In this document: one piece after another, positions 27,104 through 35,266 of the stretch | How the letters are laid out: each line of letters begins with the position of its first letter | Position numbering within the stretch: position 1 is the first letter of the stretch | NCBI GenBank assembly: GCA_963741495.1 | Contig: CAVUID010000016.1 | Span: forward strand, 1-35,266 | Length of the DNA: 35,266 bases | Direction: 5' to 3' | Source: Sulfurimicrobium sp963741495 | Lineage (GTDB): Bacteria; Pseudomonadota; Gammaproteobacteria; Burkholderiales; Sulfuricellaceae | Translations under genes and position numbers: made by a program | The notes under the pieces: generated by a model | The model's database searches: none | What the model saw: the letters and a program-made list of their open reading frames with translations, nothing else | What the model was told of the DNA's origin: nothing

Positions 27104-28441
27104 TTATTCCCGCCAGACGCGCTGCAACTGGTCCTTCATCGGTTTGACGAGATAGGCCAGCACCGGTGCGGTCACCCTTGATCATATGGGCTTCCACCGG
27201 CATGCCCGGCACCAGCGTCATGACCTTGCCATCCGAATTGGCTGGCGGATCCACCGTGATGCGGACGCGGTAAAACCGGCGGCGCGTGGCCTGATCCTCC
27301 ACCAGGTCAGGCGAAATGACCACGACTTCACCGGAAGAATCTTTCATATTGCGATCCGAAAACGCAACAAACCGGACAACGGCCTGCTGACCGATCAGGA
27401 CATGCTCGATATCCTGCGGCTCGACCTGCGCTTCGATAATCAGCTTGTCCTTTTCCGGCACGATCAGCATTAGCGTTTCACCATTGCTGATGACACCGCC
27501 AACGGTGTGCAGCGCGAGCTGGTGAATCTGGCCGCTGGCGGTGGCGCGAATATCGATTTTCTTGAGACGGTCGAGTGCAGCTGTGCGTTTTTCCACCGAT
27601 TCATTGATCTTGTTGCGGATGTCCGCGAGCTCGCGCGACACTTCCGAGCGCAGGTCATCTTCGATGCGCAGCATCTGGATTTTCTTTTCCGCGATGGAGC
27701 CATTGGCGGATGCAATATCCGCGGTGAGCTTGCCGCGATCACCCGTCAATGCGGGTGCGGTCACGTTCGAGCGCATTGACGCGGGCAATCGGCACGAGGT
27801 TGCGGGCAAACAAATCCCGCACGCCTTTCAATTCCTGCTCGATAAACAGCAATTCCTGATCACGCGCCTTGCGCTGGGACATCATGCCGCCAATACCGAG
27901 ACTCAAGCTGCGTCACCTGTTCCGACAGCTGCGTCTTGGCGCTCTCACGCGCGATGCGGCGATTTTTGAAAATGGTCTGCTGACCCAGCATGGATGCGCG
28001 CGCGTCATTGCTGGCAGTAGCGCGCTCAACCAGATCCTTCGGGAAATTGACATCGCTCAGGCCATCGCGCTCGGCCAGCAGACGCGCTTCCAGCGCCAGA
28101 AATTCGTCCAGCGCCTTGGCGACGATTTGCAGGTTGGCCTTGACCAGCGTGTCATCCAGACGCGCCACAATATCGCCGGCTTGCACCCGGTCGCCATCCC
28201 GCACATGCAATTCGGCAACCACACCGCCCTCCGGGTGCTGCACCTTGCGCGCATTGGATTCCACCGCGATGACACCGGGCGCAATCACCGCACCGGCGAT
28301 CTGCGCAAAGGCAGACCAGATGCCGAGGCCACCGAGCAAGCCAAACACGACAAAGAAACCGGCAATGGCATGGCGGCGCAGGGAACGGGTCACGTCCCGA
28401 TCAGTCTCATCGGGTTTGTTTCCATCAGGTGCGGTCATCAT
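27104..28441 (-). CDS. Type I secretion adaptor (HlyD/PrtE family), frameshifted three times
   Basis: This periplasmic membrane-fusion protein of about 445 residues links an ABC exporter to an outer-membrane channel. One N-terminal helix (AGFFVVFGLLGGLGIWSAF) is followed by IAPGVIAVESNARKVQHPEG and VVAELHVRDGDRVQAGD (lipoyl half), a long coiled coil, then a second lipoyl half (DIRATASGQIHQLALHTVGG) and a beta-barrel ending VLAYLVKPMKDQLQRVWRE. Three +1 changes (near 27890, 27760 and 27170) interrupt it. The in-phase stop is at 27104-27106, and an uncorrected frame would run on to 27087. It overlaps the ABC exporter gene by about 15 bases. Confidence 0.87.
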
Positions 28442-30407
28442 CAGGTCCCTTCTCGTCAGGGGAAAGTGTGGGGGCGGCCATCGCGGCGCCGCTCTGGCGC
28501 AGAGGCTGCACATTGCCGGGCAAGGCCACCCGGCGCATCATGCCGCTGGCCGGGGATGGTGTCGTGGATTGCGCAAAGGGCTGTCCTGCCGGTCGGGACG
28601 GGGCGCTCGCCGGCGGCTGGCCGGGGGCACCGTTGGCGGCCAGCGCCTCCAGCACCTGATCCTTGTCGCCGAACGCTGTCTGGCGGCCATCGAGAATGGT
28701 CACGAGCTTGTTCATTTGCCGGATCGCGCTGCGGCGATGGGCAATCAGCACCACAATGCCGCCGCGCAGGCGCACGCCCATCAGGGCCTTGTTGAGGGCA
28801 TTGTCACCCTCGCCATCGAGATTGGAATACGGCTCATCGAGCACAATCAGGAACGGGTCGCCATAGAGGGCGCGGGCCAGACCCACCCGCTGGCGCTGCC
28901 CGGCAGAGAGCTTCAGACCGCCATCGCCGATCACCGTGTCATAGCCCTTGGGAAATTTCAGGATGAGTTCGTGGACATTGGCGAGCTGAGCGGCGCGCAC
29001 CACGCTTTCGTCCGTGCGGTTGGTGTCAAAGCGGGCGATGTTTTCCGCGATGGTCCCGTCGAACAGGTCCACATCCTGCGGCAGATAGCCGATCGCTGCC
29101 CCCAGCGCCTCGCGCGAATATTGGTGCAGCGGCGCGCTGTCGAGCGTCACTTCACCGCGCATCAGCGGCCAAACCCCGGTCAGGGCGCGGGCCAGCGTCG
29201 TCTTGCCTGTGCCGGACGGGCCAATGATGCCCAACCCGTCACCCGCCTTCACGGTGAAATTGACCCCTGAGACGGTTGGCAATTGCGCTCCGGGCGGTGC
29301 CATGAACCCATTCTCGACCCGCAGGGTCTGGCTCGGCACCGGCAACTCTGTCTTCGGTTCAGAAACCGCAAAGCGATGCAGTGTCTTGCGCAGCCGGGCC
29401 GAGGCCATGCGGGCGGCGCTGAATCCGCGCCAGTTGGCCACCGCCTGATCAATCGGGGCCAAGGCACGCGATGACAGGATCGAGGTGGCAATGATCGCGC
29501 CGGCCGAAATCTCGCCCTTGATGGCGAGATAGGCGCCCAGCGCCAGCATCAGGGATTGCAACAGAAGACGGATGGTGCGCACCGCAGCGCTGATCGCGGC
29601 GGACTGATCCACAGCTTCAAGACTTGCGCTCAAGAAGGCTGCATTGGTCTTGCCGAATACGGAGCGCAGGCGCGCCGCCAGATTTATCGTGGACAGAACC
29701 TCGGCATTGCGGCGACTGCCATCAATGACGCTTTGACGCTCGGCGGCCAGGCGCGAGACGCGCAAAGTCTGCGTGCGTGAGCGCATCTCGCCATAGATCG
29801 CCAGGCCGGACACAACCGCAGCGCCGCCCAATGTCAGCCATCCCAGCATGGGGTGAAATGCAAAGCAGATGACCAAATACATTGGCACCCAGGGCAGATC
29901 GAATATCGCCATCGGTGCGGGGCCACCGACAAAACCCCGGATCTGATCGAGATCACGCACCGGATCGGGGCGCTCGCCGCCGGAACCGACAGGGCAGGCA
30001 GGGATCGCGGCATCAAACGCGGGATTGGCCAGATCATCATCAAGACGGTGGCCAAGCCGGGTGATCATCCGGGTGCGGATGGCTTCCAGCACGGCCTGAA
30101 CGGCATAAAGAAAAATCACGATGCCGAGCAAGGCCACAAGGGTCGGCACGCTGCGGCTGGTCATCACCCGATCATAAATCTGGAGCATGAACAGCGAGCC
30201 TGTTAATGTCAGAATATTGATCGCACCGGAATAGACGCCAAGGGCCGTCAGATAGCCGCGGGACTGGTGGACGACAGCTGCAATCGGATCACGATTTTTC
30301 CGCCATCCGCCGATGGCCTGCCGGCTGATCCCATCATCACACTCATGCTGAAAAACCTTTGGTCCGTTCCTGATGTTCGTGCGCGCAATTGGCATGTGGC
30401 CGATCAT
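28425..30407 (-). CDS. Type I secretion ABC exporter (PrtD family permease/ATPase)
   Basis: This 660-residue inner-membrane half-transporter has about five or six helices (ILTLTGSLFMLQIYDRV, TLVALLGIVIFLYAVQ, LDQIRGFVGGPAPMAIFDLP and others). Its ATPase has Walker A GPSGTGKTTL, signature LSAGQRQRVGLARAL, Walker B FLIVLDEPYSNLD and the switch His in IAHRRSA. The PrtD-like layout, without a peptidase C39 domain, fits export of RTX-type proteins. A Pro/Ala-rich tail of about 60 residues follows the ATPase. The start may be 30407 or ATG 30395. It is one of few long genes here with no frame break. No TolC homologue or RTX substrate is in the window. Confidence 0.92.
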   Translation of the reverse strand: MIGHMPIARTNIRNGPKVFQHECDDGISRQAIGGWRKNRDPIAAVVHQSRGYLTALGVYSGAINILTLTGSLFMLQIYDRVMTSRSVPTLVALLGIVIFLYAVQAVLEAIRTRMITRLGHRLDDDLANPAFDAAIPACPVGSGGERPDPVRDLDQIRGFVGGPAPMAIFDLPWVPMYLVICFAFHPMLGWLTLGGAAVVSGLAIYGEMRSRTQTLRVSRLAAERQSVIDGSRRNAEVLSTINLAARLRSVFGKTNAAFLSASLEAVDQSAAISAAVRTIRLLLQSLMLALGAYLAIKGEISAGAIIATSILSSRALAPIDQAVANWRGFSAARMASARLRKTLHRFAVSEPKTELPVPSQTLRVENGFMAPPGAQLPTVSGVNFTVKAGDGLGIIGPSGTGKTTLARALTGVWPLMRGEVTLDSAPLHQYSREALGAAIGYLPQDVDLFDGTIAENIARFDTNRTDESVVRAAQLANVHELILKFPKGYDTVIGDGGLKLSAGQRQRVGLARALYGDPFLIVLDEPYSNLDGEGDNALNKALMGVRLRGGIVVLIAHRRSAIRQMNKLVTILDGRQTAFGDKDQVLEALAANGAPGQPPASAPSRPAGQPFAQSTTPSPASGMMRRVALPGNVQPLRQSGAAMAAPTLSPDEKGPDDDRT

Positions 30408-30522
30408 TGACCTGTCAAACGCTGCCGTCCGTCAAAGCTCTACCGTGATCGAATACGGCAATATATCAGATTTGCTGACAACGCACCCCGCATTGCCAGC
30501 GGACATGCAGCCTTTTGGCCCC

Positions 30523-30876
30523 TCAAGCCACACCCGATACCATCACGGTCACTGCGCGGCTGGCCGCGCCGATGCTATAAACAATAGTCAATGCGAGCCA
30601 CAGAATAACCGACAGGCTGACACCGATCAGATACACCACCGGATCGTGCAGCGGTTGATCTGGCATGGCGGCATCAGCCGTCTGGGTACGGGCAAGCGCC
30701 AACGCGCCGCGCACCAGCACAAGCGCCAGCCCCGCCGTCAGAACGGCAACAGCCAGCACCGCCGCCATTCCCATGCCAGCAACACTGAGGGCAAAGGCAA
30801 ATGCGCCGGCATAGGCGAGCAAAATCAAGACCGGCGGCCAATGAGCAAGGTGCACAACTTTGATCCCCGCACTCAT
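30523..30876 (-). CDS. Hypothetical small membrane protein
   Basis: I do not recognise this protein. From ATG 30876 it has about 117 residues with three or four hydrophobic helices (PVLILLAYAGAFAFALSVAG; AAVLAVAVLTAGLALVLVRG; VVYLIGVSLSVILWLALTIV). The open frame extends to 30954, but the upstream 26 residues look unlike a start region and no strong ribosome site is seen. It lies about 115 bases upstream of, and in the same direction as, the type I exporter genes. It could be part of that unit or independent. Confidence 0.5.
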   Translation of the reverse strand: MSAGIKVVHLAHWPPVLILLAYAGAFAFALSVAGMGMAAVLAVAVLTAGLALVLVRGALALARTQTADAAMPDQPLHDPVVYLIGVSLSVILWLALTIVYSIGAASRAVTVMVSGVA

Positions 30877-30950
30877 GGCTGAATATGCATTGAAGTGCAA
30901 CAAAATCCCGTTGCGGCATGGGTCATCGTGACTCGTCCATAGTTTCCTGG

Positions 30951-31636
30951 TCAATCCCCGCGGGGCTGGCTGAGAACGTAACGCATCACCGTTTCAACGA
31001 TGGTGGCGCAGCGCTGCTGGCGGGCCTTGTGGCCAGCCATATCATGCCGGAAAACCTGCCGGATGCTTTCGCGGTTTGACACATTGTAAAAGCTCAGAGC
31101 GCTGATCGTGAGGTGGATGTCGATCGGGTCTATGCCGGCACGGAACATGCCTGCGGCAACGCCGCGCTCATAAATGTCCCGCACCACTGAATGGCCGAAA
31201 TATTGATGTCGCGATTTTTCCGGTGTCTTGAGATGCACGCGCGTGGTGGATATTTTCGATCATCACCAGCCGCACAAAATCGGTGTTGTCGGCGTGGTGA
31301 GTTGAAGGTGAACCCAGCCGCGAGCCGCCGCAAGGCGTCAAGGGGCAGTGACACCAAGATCGAGCGTCCGCTCAAGCGCGCGGATGCGCGCATAGGCCTC
31401 TGTCGAGAACTGCGAGGTAGAGCCCTTCTTTGTCGGTGAAATAATAATAGATCATCCGTTTGAGGTGGAGCTGTCCGCGGCGGCAATCTCATCGATTCGC
31501 GCGCCGCTCAGGCCTTTTTCCACGAATTCGCGCGCGGCGACGCCAGAATATTGCGCCGCACACGCTCCGGGTCCTGCGTCCAGGTGGCAACGCGCGGCTT
31601 GCGCTTGGTTTTGCTTTGCGCCGTCGCCTCGGCCAT
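30951..31636 (-). CDS. TetR-family regulator, frameshifted several times
   Basis: This is a one-component repressor of about 228 residues. ATG 31636 has a GGAGG site. The start reads AEATAQSKTKRKPRV, then VAAREFVEKGLSGARIDEIA, the TetR helix-turn-helix, with a MIYYYFTDKEGLYLAVL segment in another frame. The ligand-binding end reads HLKTPEKSRHQYFGHSVV and VVRDIYERGVAAGMFRAG, ending in VETVMRYVLSQPRGD. At least four frame changes occur in under 700 bases. The parts line up in order, so either the gene is decayed or this stretch is poorly sequenced. It diverges from the second TRAP operon and two TetR-like palindromes lie between. Confidence 0.72.
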
Positions 31637-31686
31637 GGCAGCCTCCTTTTCCTGATTTTAAGCCTAACCGAAACCGGCCCGAACGC

Positions 31687-31738
31687 AATGTACCATCCGG
31701 TTCATTATCCCTTGCCAAAATATACTATCTGGTACATT
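31687..31738. promoter_or_regulatory. Twin 20-bp TetR-type operators
   Basis: Operator 1 (31687-31706) is AATGTACC-ATCC-GGTTCATT with one mismatch between arms. Operator 2 (31719-31738) is AATATACT-ATCT-GGTACATT with two. Their centres are 32 bases apart, three helical turns, so dimers would bind the same face. They lie about 50 bases upstream of the TetR start codon. The rest of the 31637-32037 gap shows no gene, only a 15-base repeat described in the findings. Confidence 0.6.
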
Positions 31739-32037
31739 GTGTAGCCAATGCGGCGCGAGATCGCATGGATAGACCGGCTATGCCGGGATGGGAGCTACGC
31801 GAAGGGCCTGCCACGGCATAGGGTATAGTTATCCTTTTGATCCGTAACATCGGCATGGTTGTCATGGCCGGTCAGCACGGGCAGCGCGCCTGGTCCTGAC
31901 GTCGCCATTCAATCGCCGCCTCTTGCACAGTTTCCCGTTCCGTCATCATCTGCGGCACTGCCTGCCGGCATATCCACTGACTTTCGTTTGTGGCTGCGCG
32001 GCGCTGACCTTTCCTTGCAACCGTCTGGAGGACGTTC

Positions 32038-33040
32038 ATGACCACCCCATTCAATCGCCGCACACTGTTGGGCACAACGCTCATTGGCGGCGCTGCCATG
32101 GCCGCAGGCATTTCCCCTGCTGCCGCCCAGCTCAAGATTTTGCTGCGCCTGTCGGCACCTGCCACGGCCACTGACCAGCGTGCGGTTGGCCTGAACGAGA
32201 AATTCGGCCCGGCAATCAAGGATTTTGCAGATTCAGCCACACTGGAACGCCACCCTGTTCAAGCAGGGCACCGAGAATGAGGCGATTGCCCGCGGCAACC
32301 TCGAAATGTCGATTGCCTCCGCGCAGGAATTTGCCACCATCATTCCCGCCTGGTCGATTTTTACCGCAGGCTACCTGCTGCGTGACGCTGATCATCAGTT
32401 GAAGGTTTTCGCCAGCGATGTCGGCAAGGAAATGTCGAAAATGGTCGAAGACAAGCTTGGCATCAAGCTGCTCTCGGTGATGTATCTCGGCAAGCGTCAG
32501 GTGAACCTGCGCTCCGACAAGGAGATCAATACCCTGCTGATCTGGCCGGCATAAAGCTGCGTATGCCGCCGTCTGAGGCGTGGCAGTTTCTTGGCAAGGC
32601 GCTCGGTGCCAACCCGCTGCCGATGGCTTTCACCGAGCTTTATACTGCTCTCCAGTCCGGCGCGATTGATGGCCAGGACAACCCGCTGCCGACCAACCTG
32701 GCGGACTCGAAATTCTTTGAAGTCACCAAGCAGATTGTGCTGACCAGCCATCTCGTGGATTGGAATTTCCTGACCATCGGCAAAAAGGCGTGGGAGAGTT
32801 CACCCCGGCCCAGCAGGCGATTGTGCAGAAGCAGCAGATGATGCCTGCGCACAAGCCCGTGCGGCCCAGCTGAAACTTGAAGATGACAGAACTCGTTGCC
32901 TTCTTCAAGGAAAAAGGCCTCAAGGTTTATGAGCCGGATGTGGCCGCGTTCCGCACCCATGTGCAGAAGAGTATCTGGCGTCCAAATTTGCCAAGGACTG
33001 GCCAGCCGGCATGGTCGATAAAATCAACGCCATCAAGTAA
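32038..33040 (+). CDS. dctP: TRAP transporter periplasmic binding protein DctP (second), heavily frameshifted
   Basis: ATG 32038 has a GGAGGA site. The signal peptide FNRRTLLGTTLIGGAAMAAG has a twin Arg, ending SPAAAQ. The mature protein continues across several frames: TLFKQGTENEAIARGNLEMS, EDKLGIKLLSVMYLGKRQV, GIKLRMPPSEAWQFLGKALG (carboxylate-arginine region), TELYTALQSGAIDGQDNPLP and a C-terminus AKDWPAGMVDKINAIK with stop at 33038-33040. There are at least four or five frame changes; conserved blocks remain in order. It feeds the DctQM genes directly downstream. The linked dehydroquinase suggests a cyclic polyol acid such as quinate, shikimate or dehydroquinate as ligand, by inference. 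Confidence 0.8.
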
Positions 33041-33110
33041 AACGATGCGGCCGGAGACATCTCCGCCCGTCTCTCACGCGATAGAGTACAGACACGAGAC
33101 GGGGGCGCCA

Positions 33111-33606
33111 ATGCAAAATCTGCGGCATTTTCTCTTCAGGCGCGCAGAAGATGTGATGGTGGCCCTCGTCGCTGTCATGTTCACCGCTTTCATCATCCAG
33201 ATTGTTTCGCGCTACGTGTTTAATGCGGGGACAGATGGACGCATGAATTGATCCTGATCACCTGGCTTTGGCTGATTTTCTGGGGTGCGGCCTTTTTTCT
33301 GGAAGATAAGGATCACGTCAAATTCGATGTGCTCTACAATATGGGCGGTCAAAGAGCACGGCGTGCCATGGCCCTGATCACAGCGGTTGCGATGGTAATT
33401 GGTTTCGGCATTTCTGTGCCGGCGACATGGGATTTCATCTCTTTCAAATCCATCCGAGGCTCAGATCATTTCGGCATCCGTCTCGACCTGATCTTTGGCG
33501 TTTTATCCTGATTCTTTTTGGCCGGCACGATCATTCATTACGGCCTGCGGGCATGGCGGCTGATCCGAGGCGATTCCCTGTCGCAGCTCGAGCGCGAAGC
33601 CTGTGA
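33111..33606 (+). CDS. dctQ: TRAP transporter small permease DctQ (second), frameshifted
   Basis: This is a four-helix small subunit of about 165 residues. ATG 33111 leads to AEDVMVALVAVMFTAFIIQI and VSRYVFNAG (helix 1), then after a frame change near 33240 ILITWLWLIFWGAAFFLEDK with DHVKFDVLY (the DctQ-type acidic/His loop), a helix ALITAVAMVIGFGISVPAT, and in a further frame GTIIHYGLRAWRLIRGD. The end overlaps the dctM start (GTGA at 33603). At least two frame changes. The function is to pair with DctM in sodium-coupled uptake. Confidence 0.78.
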
Positions 33607-34908
33607 GCGGCCCGTTTTTCTGGTGCATCGTCACGCTTTTTGCACTGGCCGGCATTGGCTCGCCAGTCGCCTTGTCAATGATTGTGTCCTCAATCGTTTA
33701 TCTGCTGCTCAAAGGGCAGGATATTGGTCTGGCGGCCGAACAGATGATTCAGGGCCTGTATGACGGCTTTCTGCTGCTAGCGATCCCGCTGTTTATTGTT
33801 GCGGCCAATATCATGAATGCCGGCACGATATCGGAGCGGCTGCTGAAATTTTGTCTTGCGCTTGTGGGCCGTTTCCGTGGCGGGCTTGGCCATGCAAATA
33901 TCGTTGCCAATATGATTTTTGCCGGCATGTCCGGCTCGGCTGTGGCAGACGCGGTCGGACTTGGCAAAATCATCATCGAGATGATGCGCAAGGATAACCG
34001 CTATTCTGCCGGTTATGCGGCAGCCATTACAGCGGCAGCATCCACCATCGGACCAATTATTCCGCCATCGATCCCGATGGTCATGTATGCGCTCGTGTCC
34101 GATACCTCTATCGGATACCTGTTCCTTGGCGGCTTCATCCCCGGCATCATGATGGGCATCGCTCTGATGCTCCTGAATGCACATATGGCGCGGAAAGAAA
34201 ATGTGCCGCTGGAAGAGCCAGTGCCACGCTCGGAGTTGCCCCGCCTCACCATACGCGCATTCCCAGCCCTGCTGATGCCGATTATCCTGCTGTTCGGCAT
34301 TTATGGCGGTGCGACCACACCCACTGAAGCAGCAGCCATTGCAGCCTTTTATGCCCTTCTGATCGCGGCATTTCTTTACCGCGCCGTCAGCTTCAAGACG
34401 ATGTATGGCGTATTGTCCGAGAGCGCGAAGGCCACCGCATCAGTCGGTCTCGTCATTGGCGCATCGCTGATTTTCAACTATATCGTTGCGGCAGAAAATA
34501 TTCCGGCGCAGATGGAAGCCTTGCTGAAAGGCCTGAACGTATCGCCGCTGATGTTCCTGATCGGCGTGAATATTCTTGTTTCTGTTCCTCGGTTGCATGC
34601 TGGATGCAACCACGATCATTCTGGTCATCATCCCGCTGTTTCTCCCTGCGTGCAAAGCGCTTGGCATTGATCTGGTGCATTTCGGCGTGACCGCCGTTGT
34701 GAATTGCATGATCGGCCTGATCACGCCGCCCTATGGTGTGCTGCTGTTCGTCATCAACGCGATTACCGGCATTCCTCTCAAGGCCATCATTGCGGCAATC
34801 TGGCCTTACATAGCCGTATTGGTCAGCGCACTGGCGATCATGCTGTTTGTGCCTGATACAGTGCTTTTCCTACCTAAAATGTTCGGTTATGTGGTTGGCG
34901 GAAAATAA
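33603..34908 (+). CDS. dctM: TRAP transporter large permease DctM (second), frameshifted near 34580
   Basis: This is the channel subunit, about 434 residues with some eleven helices. GTG 33603 opens SGPFFWCIVTLFALAGIGSP. It continues with FLLLAIPLFIVAANIMNAG, the DctM motif NMIFAGMSGSAVADAVGLG, ASTIGPIIPPSIPMVMYA, and YGGATTPTEAAAIAAFYAL. A +1 change near 34580 precedes FLFLGCMLDATTIILVIIPL and the final GLITPPYGVLLFVI. Both sides are standard DctM. It belongs to a TRAP operon with dctP and dctQ upstream and aroQ about 50 bases downstream. Confidence 0.92.
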
Positions 34909-34959
34909 TATCAGACTGGTGGCAGCCATTGCCACATGTTCATGCCCCGGAGTATCGTC

Positions 34960-35266
34960 GTGTCACGCCTGATTTTCATTTTGAACGGCCCCAATCTCAA
35001 TCTGCTTGGCAAACGCCAGCCGCATATTTATGGCCATATCACACTGGCGGATGTCGAGAGCGAGTGCCGTGGCGTCGCCAAATCTCACGGGTTGGAATTG
35101 CGTTTCCACCAGTCGAACCGGGAATATGAGATCATTGACTGGATTCACGAGGCGCGTGAAATTGCCGGCGGGCTTGTTATCAATCCTGGCGCTTTCACGC
35201 ATACATCGGTCGCTATTCTCGATGCGCTGAACACTTTCGATCCGCCGGTGATTGAACTGCATATTT
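34960..35266 (+). CDS. aroQ: Type II 3-dehydroquinate dehydratase, 5' part (runs off window)
   Basis: The first ~102 residues of a small dodecameric dehydratase (usually about 145-150 residues) that interconverts 3-dehydroquinate and 3-dehydroshikimate. The start IFILNGPNLNLLGKRQPHIY-G carries the AroQ NGPNLNxLGxRxPxxYG motif with the catalytic Tyr. The substrate loop HQSNREYEIIDWIHEA and NPGAFTHTSVAILDAL follow. I chose GTG 34960, which has CGGAG six bases upstream; ATG 34942 is in the same frame and possible. It follows the TRAP operon by about 50 bases, so a catabolic role is as likely as the biosynthetic shikimate pathway. Confidence 0.93.
   Translation, partial: MSRLIFILNGPNLNLLGKRQPHIYGHITLADVESECRGVAKSHGLELRFHQSNREYEIIDWIHEAREIAGGLVINPGAFTHTSVAILDALNTFDPPVIELHI

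Noticed and set aside
31740..32037. Possible small gene in the gap before the second dctP
   Set aside because: Short open frames exist but none has a ribosome site with conserved-looking sequence.

Overview
The window is best read as three unrelated stretches of bacterial DNA joined end to end, almost certainly a chimeric assembly or read and not one natural locus. Both joins cut through or abut genes. Stretch A (1 to about 4745) is very GC-rich (46 of 60 bases in row 61-120) and carries two overlapping RND efflux permease genes from an unidentified high-GC bacterium. Stretch B (about 4751 to about 19550) looks like Chloroflexota (Anaerolineae-like). Stretch C (about 19550 to 35266) looks alphaproteobacterial, with TRAP transporters, aromatic catabolism and a PrtD/HlyD secretion pair. 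Taxonomy is my inference from gene content and protein style, since no search could be run.

Stretch B, in order: the last codons of uppS, then cdsA; a consensus promoter, SAM-I riboswitch and intrinsic terminator in front of metK; a perfect bidirectional terminator; a minus-strand menaquinol:cytochrome c reductase operon (Rieske, cytochrome b6-type, and a subunit IV fused to a di-heme cytochrome c); a divergent sdhCDAB operon; a tRNA-Arg(CCU); a GT-C family membrane glycosyltransferase on the minus strand; then a KimA-like potassium permease followed by a short KdpD-like kinase and a KdpE-like regulator, with two 11-bp-phased pairs of TTGAC repeats in front of the permease; and the 3' part of a yceI gene cut by the second join. 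The respiratory genes form a quinone-linked module: succinate dehydrogenase reduces the pool and the bc complex oxidises it.

Stretch C starts inside a truncated dctM. On the minus strand, gentisate 1,2-dioxygenase, a zeta-GST maleylpyruvate isomerase, 3-hydroxybenzoate 6-hydroxylase and dctP-dctQ-dctM run in one direction, an apparent 3-hydroxybenzoate/gentisate uptake and degradation operon. A MarR regulator diverges from it and leads into an MhpA-like flavin monooxygenase and a DUF2783-like small protein. Next come a type I secretion adaptor and ABC exporter (minus), a small membrane protein, a TetR regulator, twin TetR-type palindromes, and a second TRAP operon (dctPQM) ending in a type II 3-dehydroquinate dehydratase that runs off the window.

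Many otherwise convincing genes are broken by single-base frame changes, mostly +1 in stretches B and C and -1 in stretch A. The proteins continue sensibly in the neighbouring frame, so most are probably uncorrected sequencing errors and not true pseudogenes. I found no CRISPR array, insertion sequence, phage or defence system, and no convincing wholly new system. The most original leads are the KimA/KdpDE unit with its phased operator, the TRAP-linked 3-hydroxybenzoate operon, and the TetR/TRAP/dehydroquinase unit.
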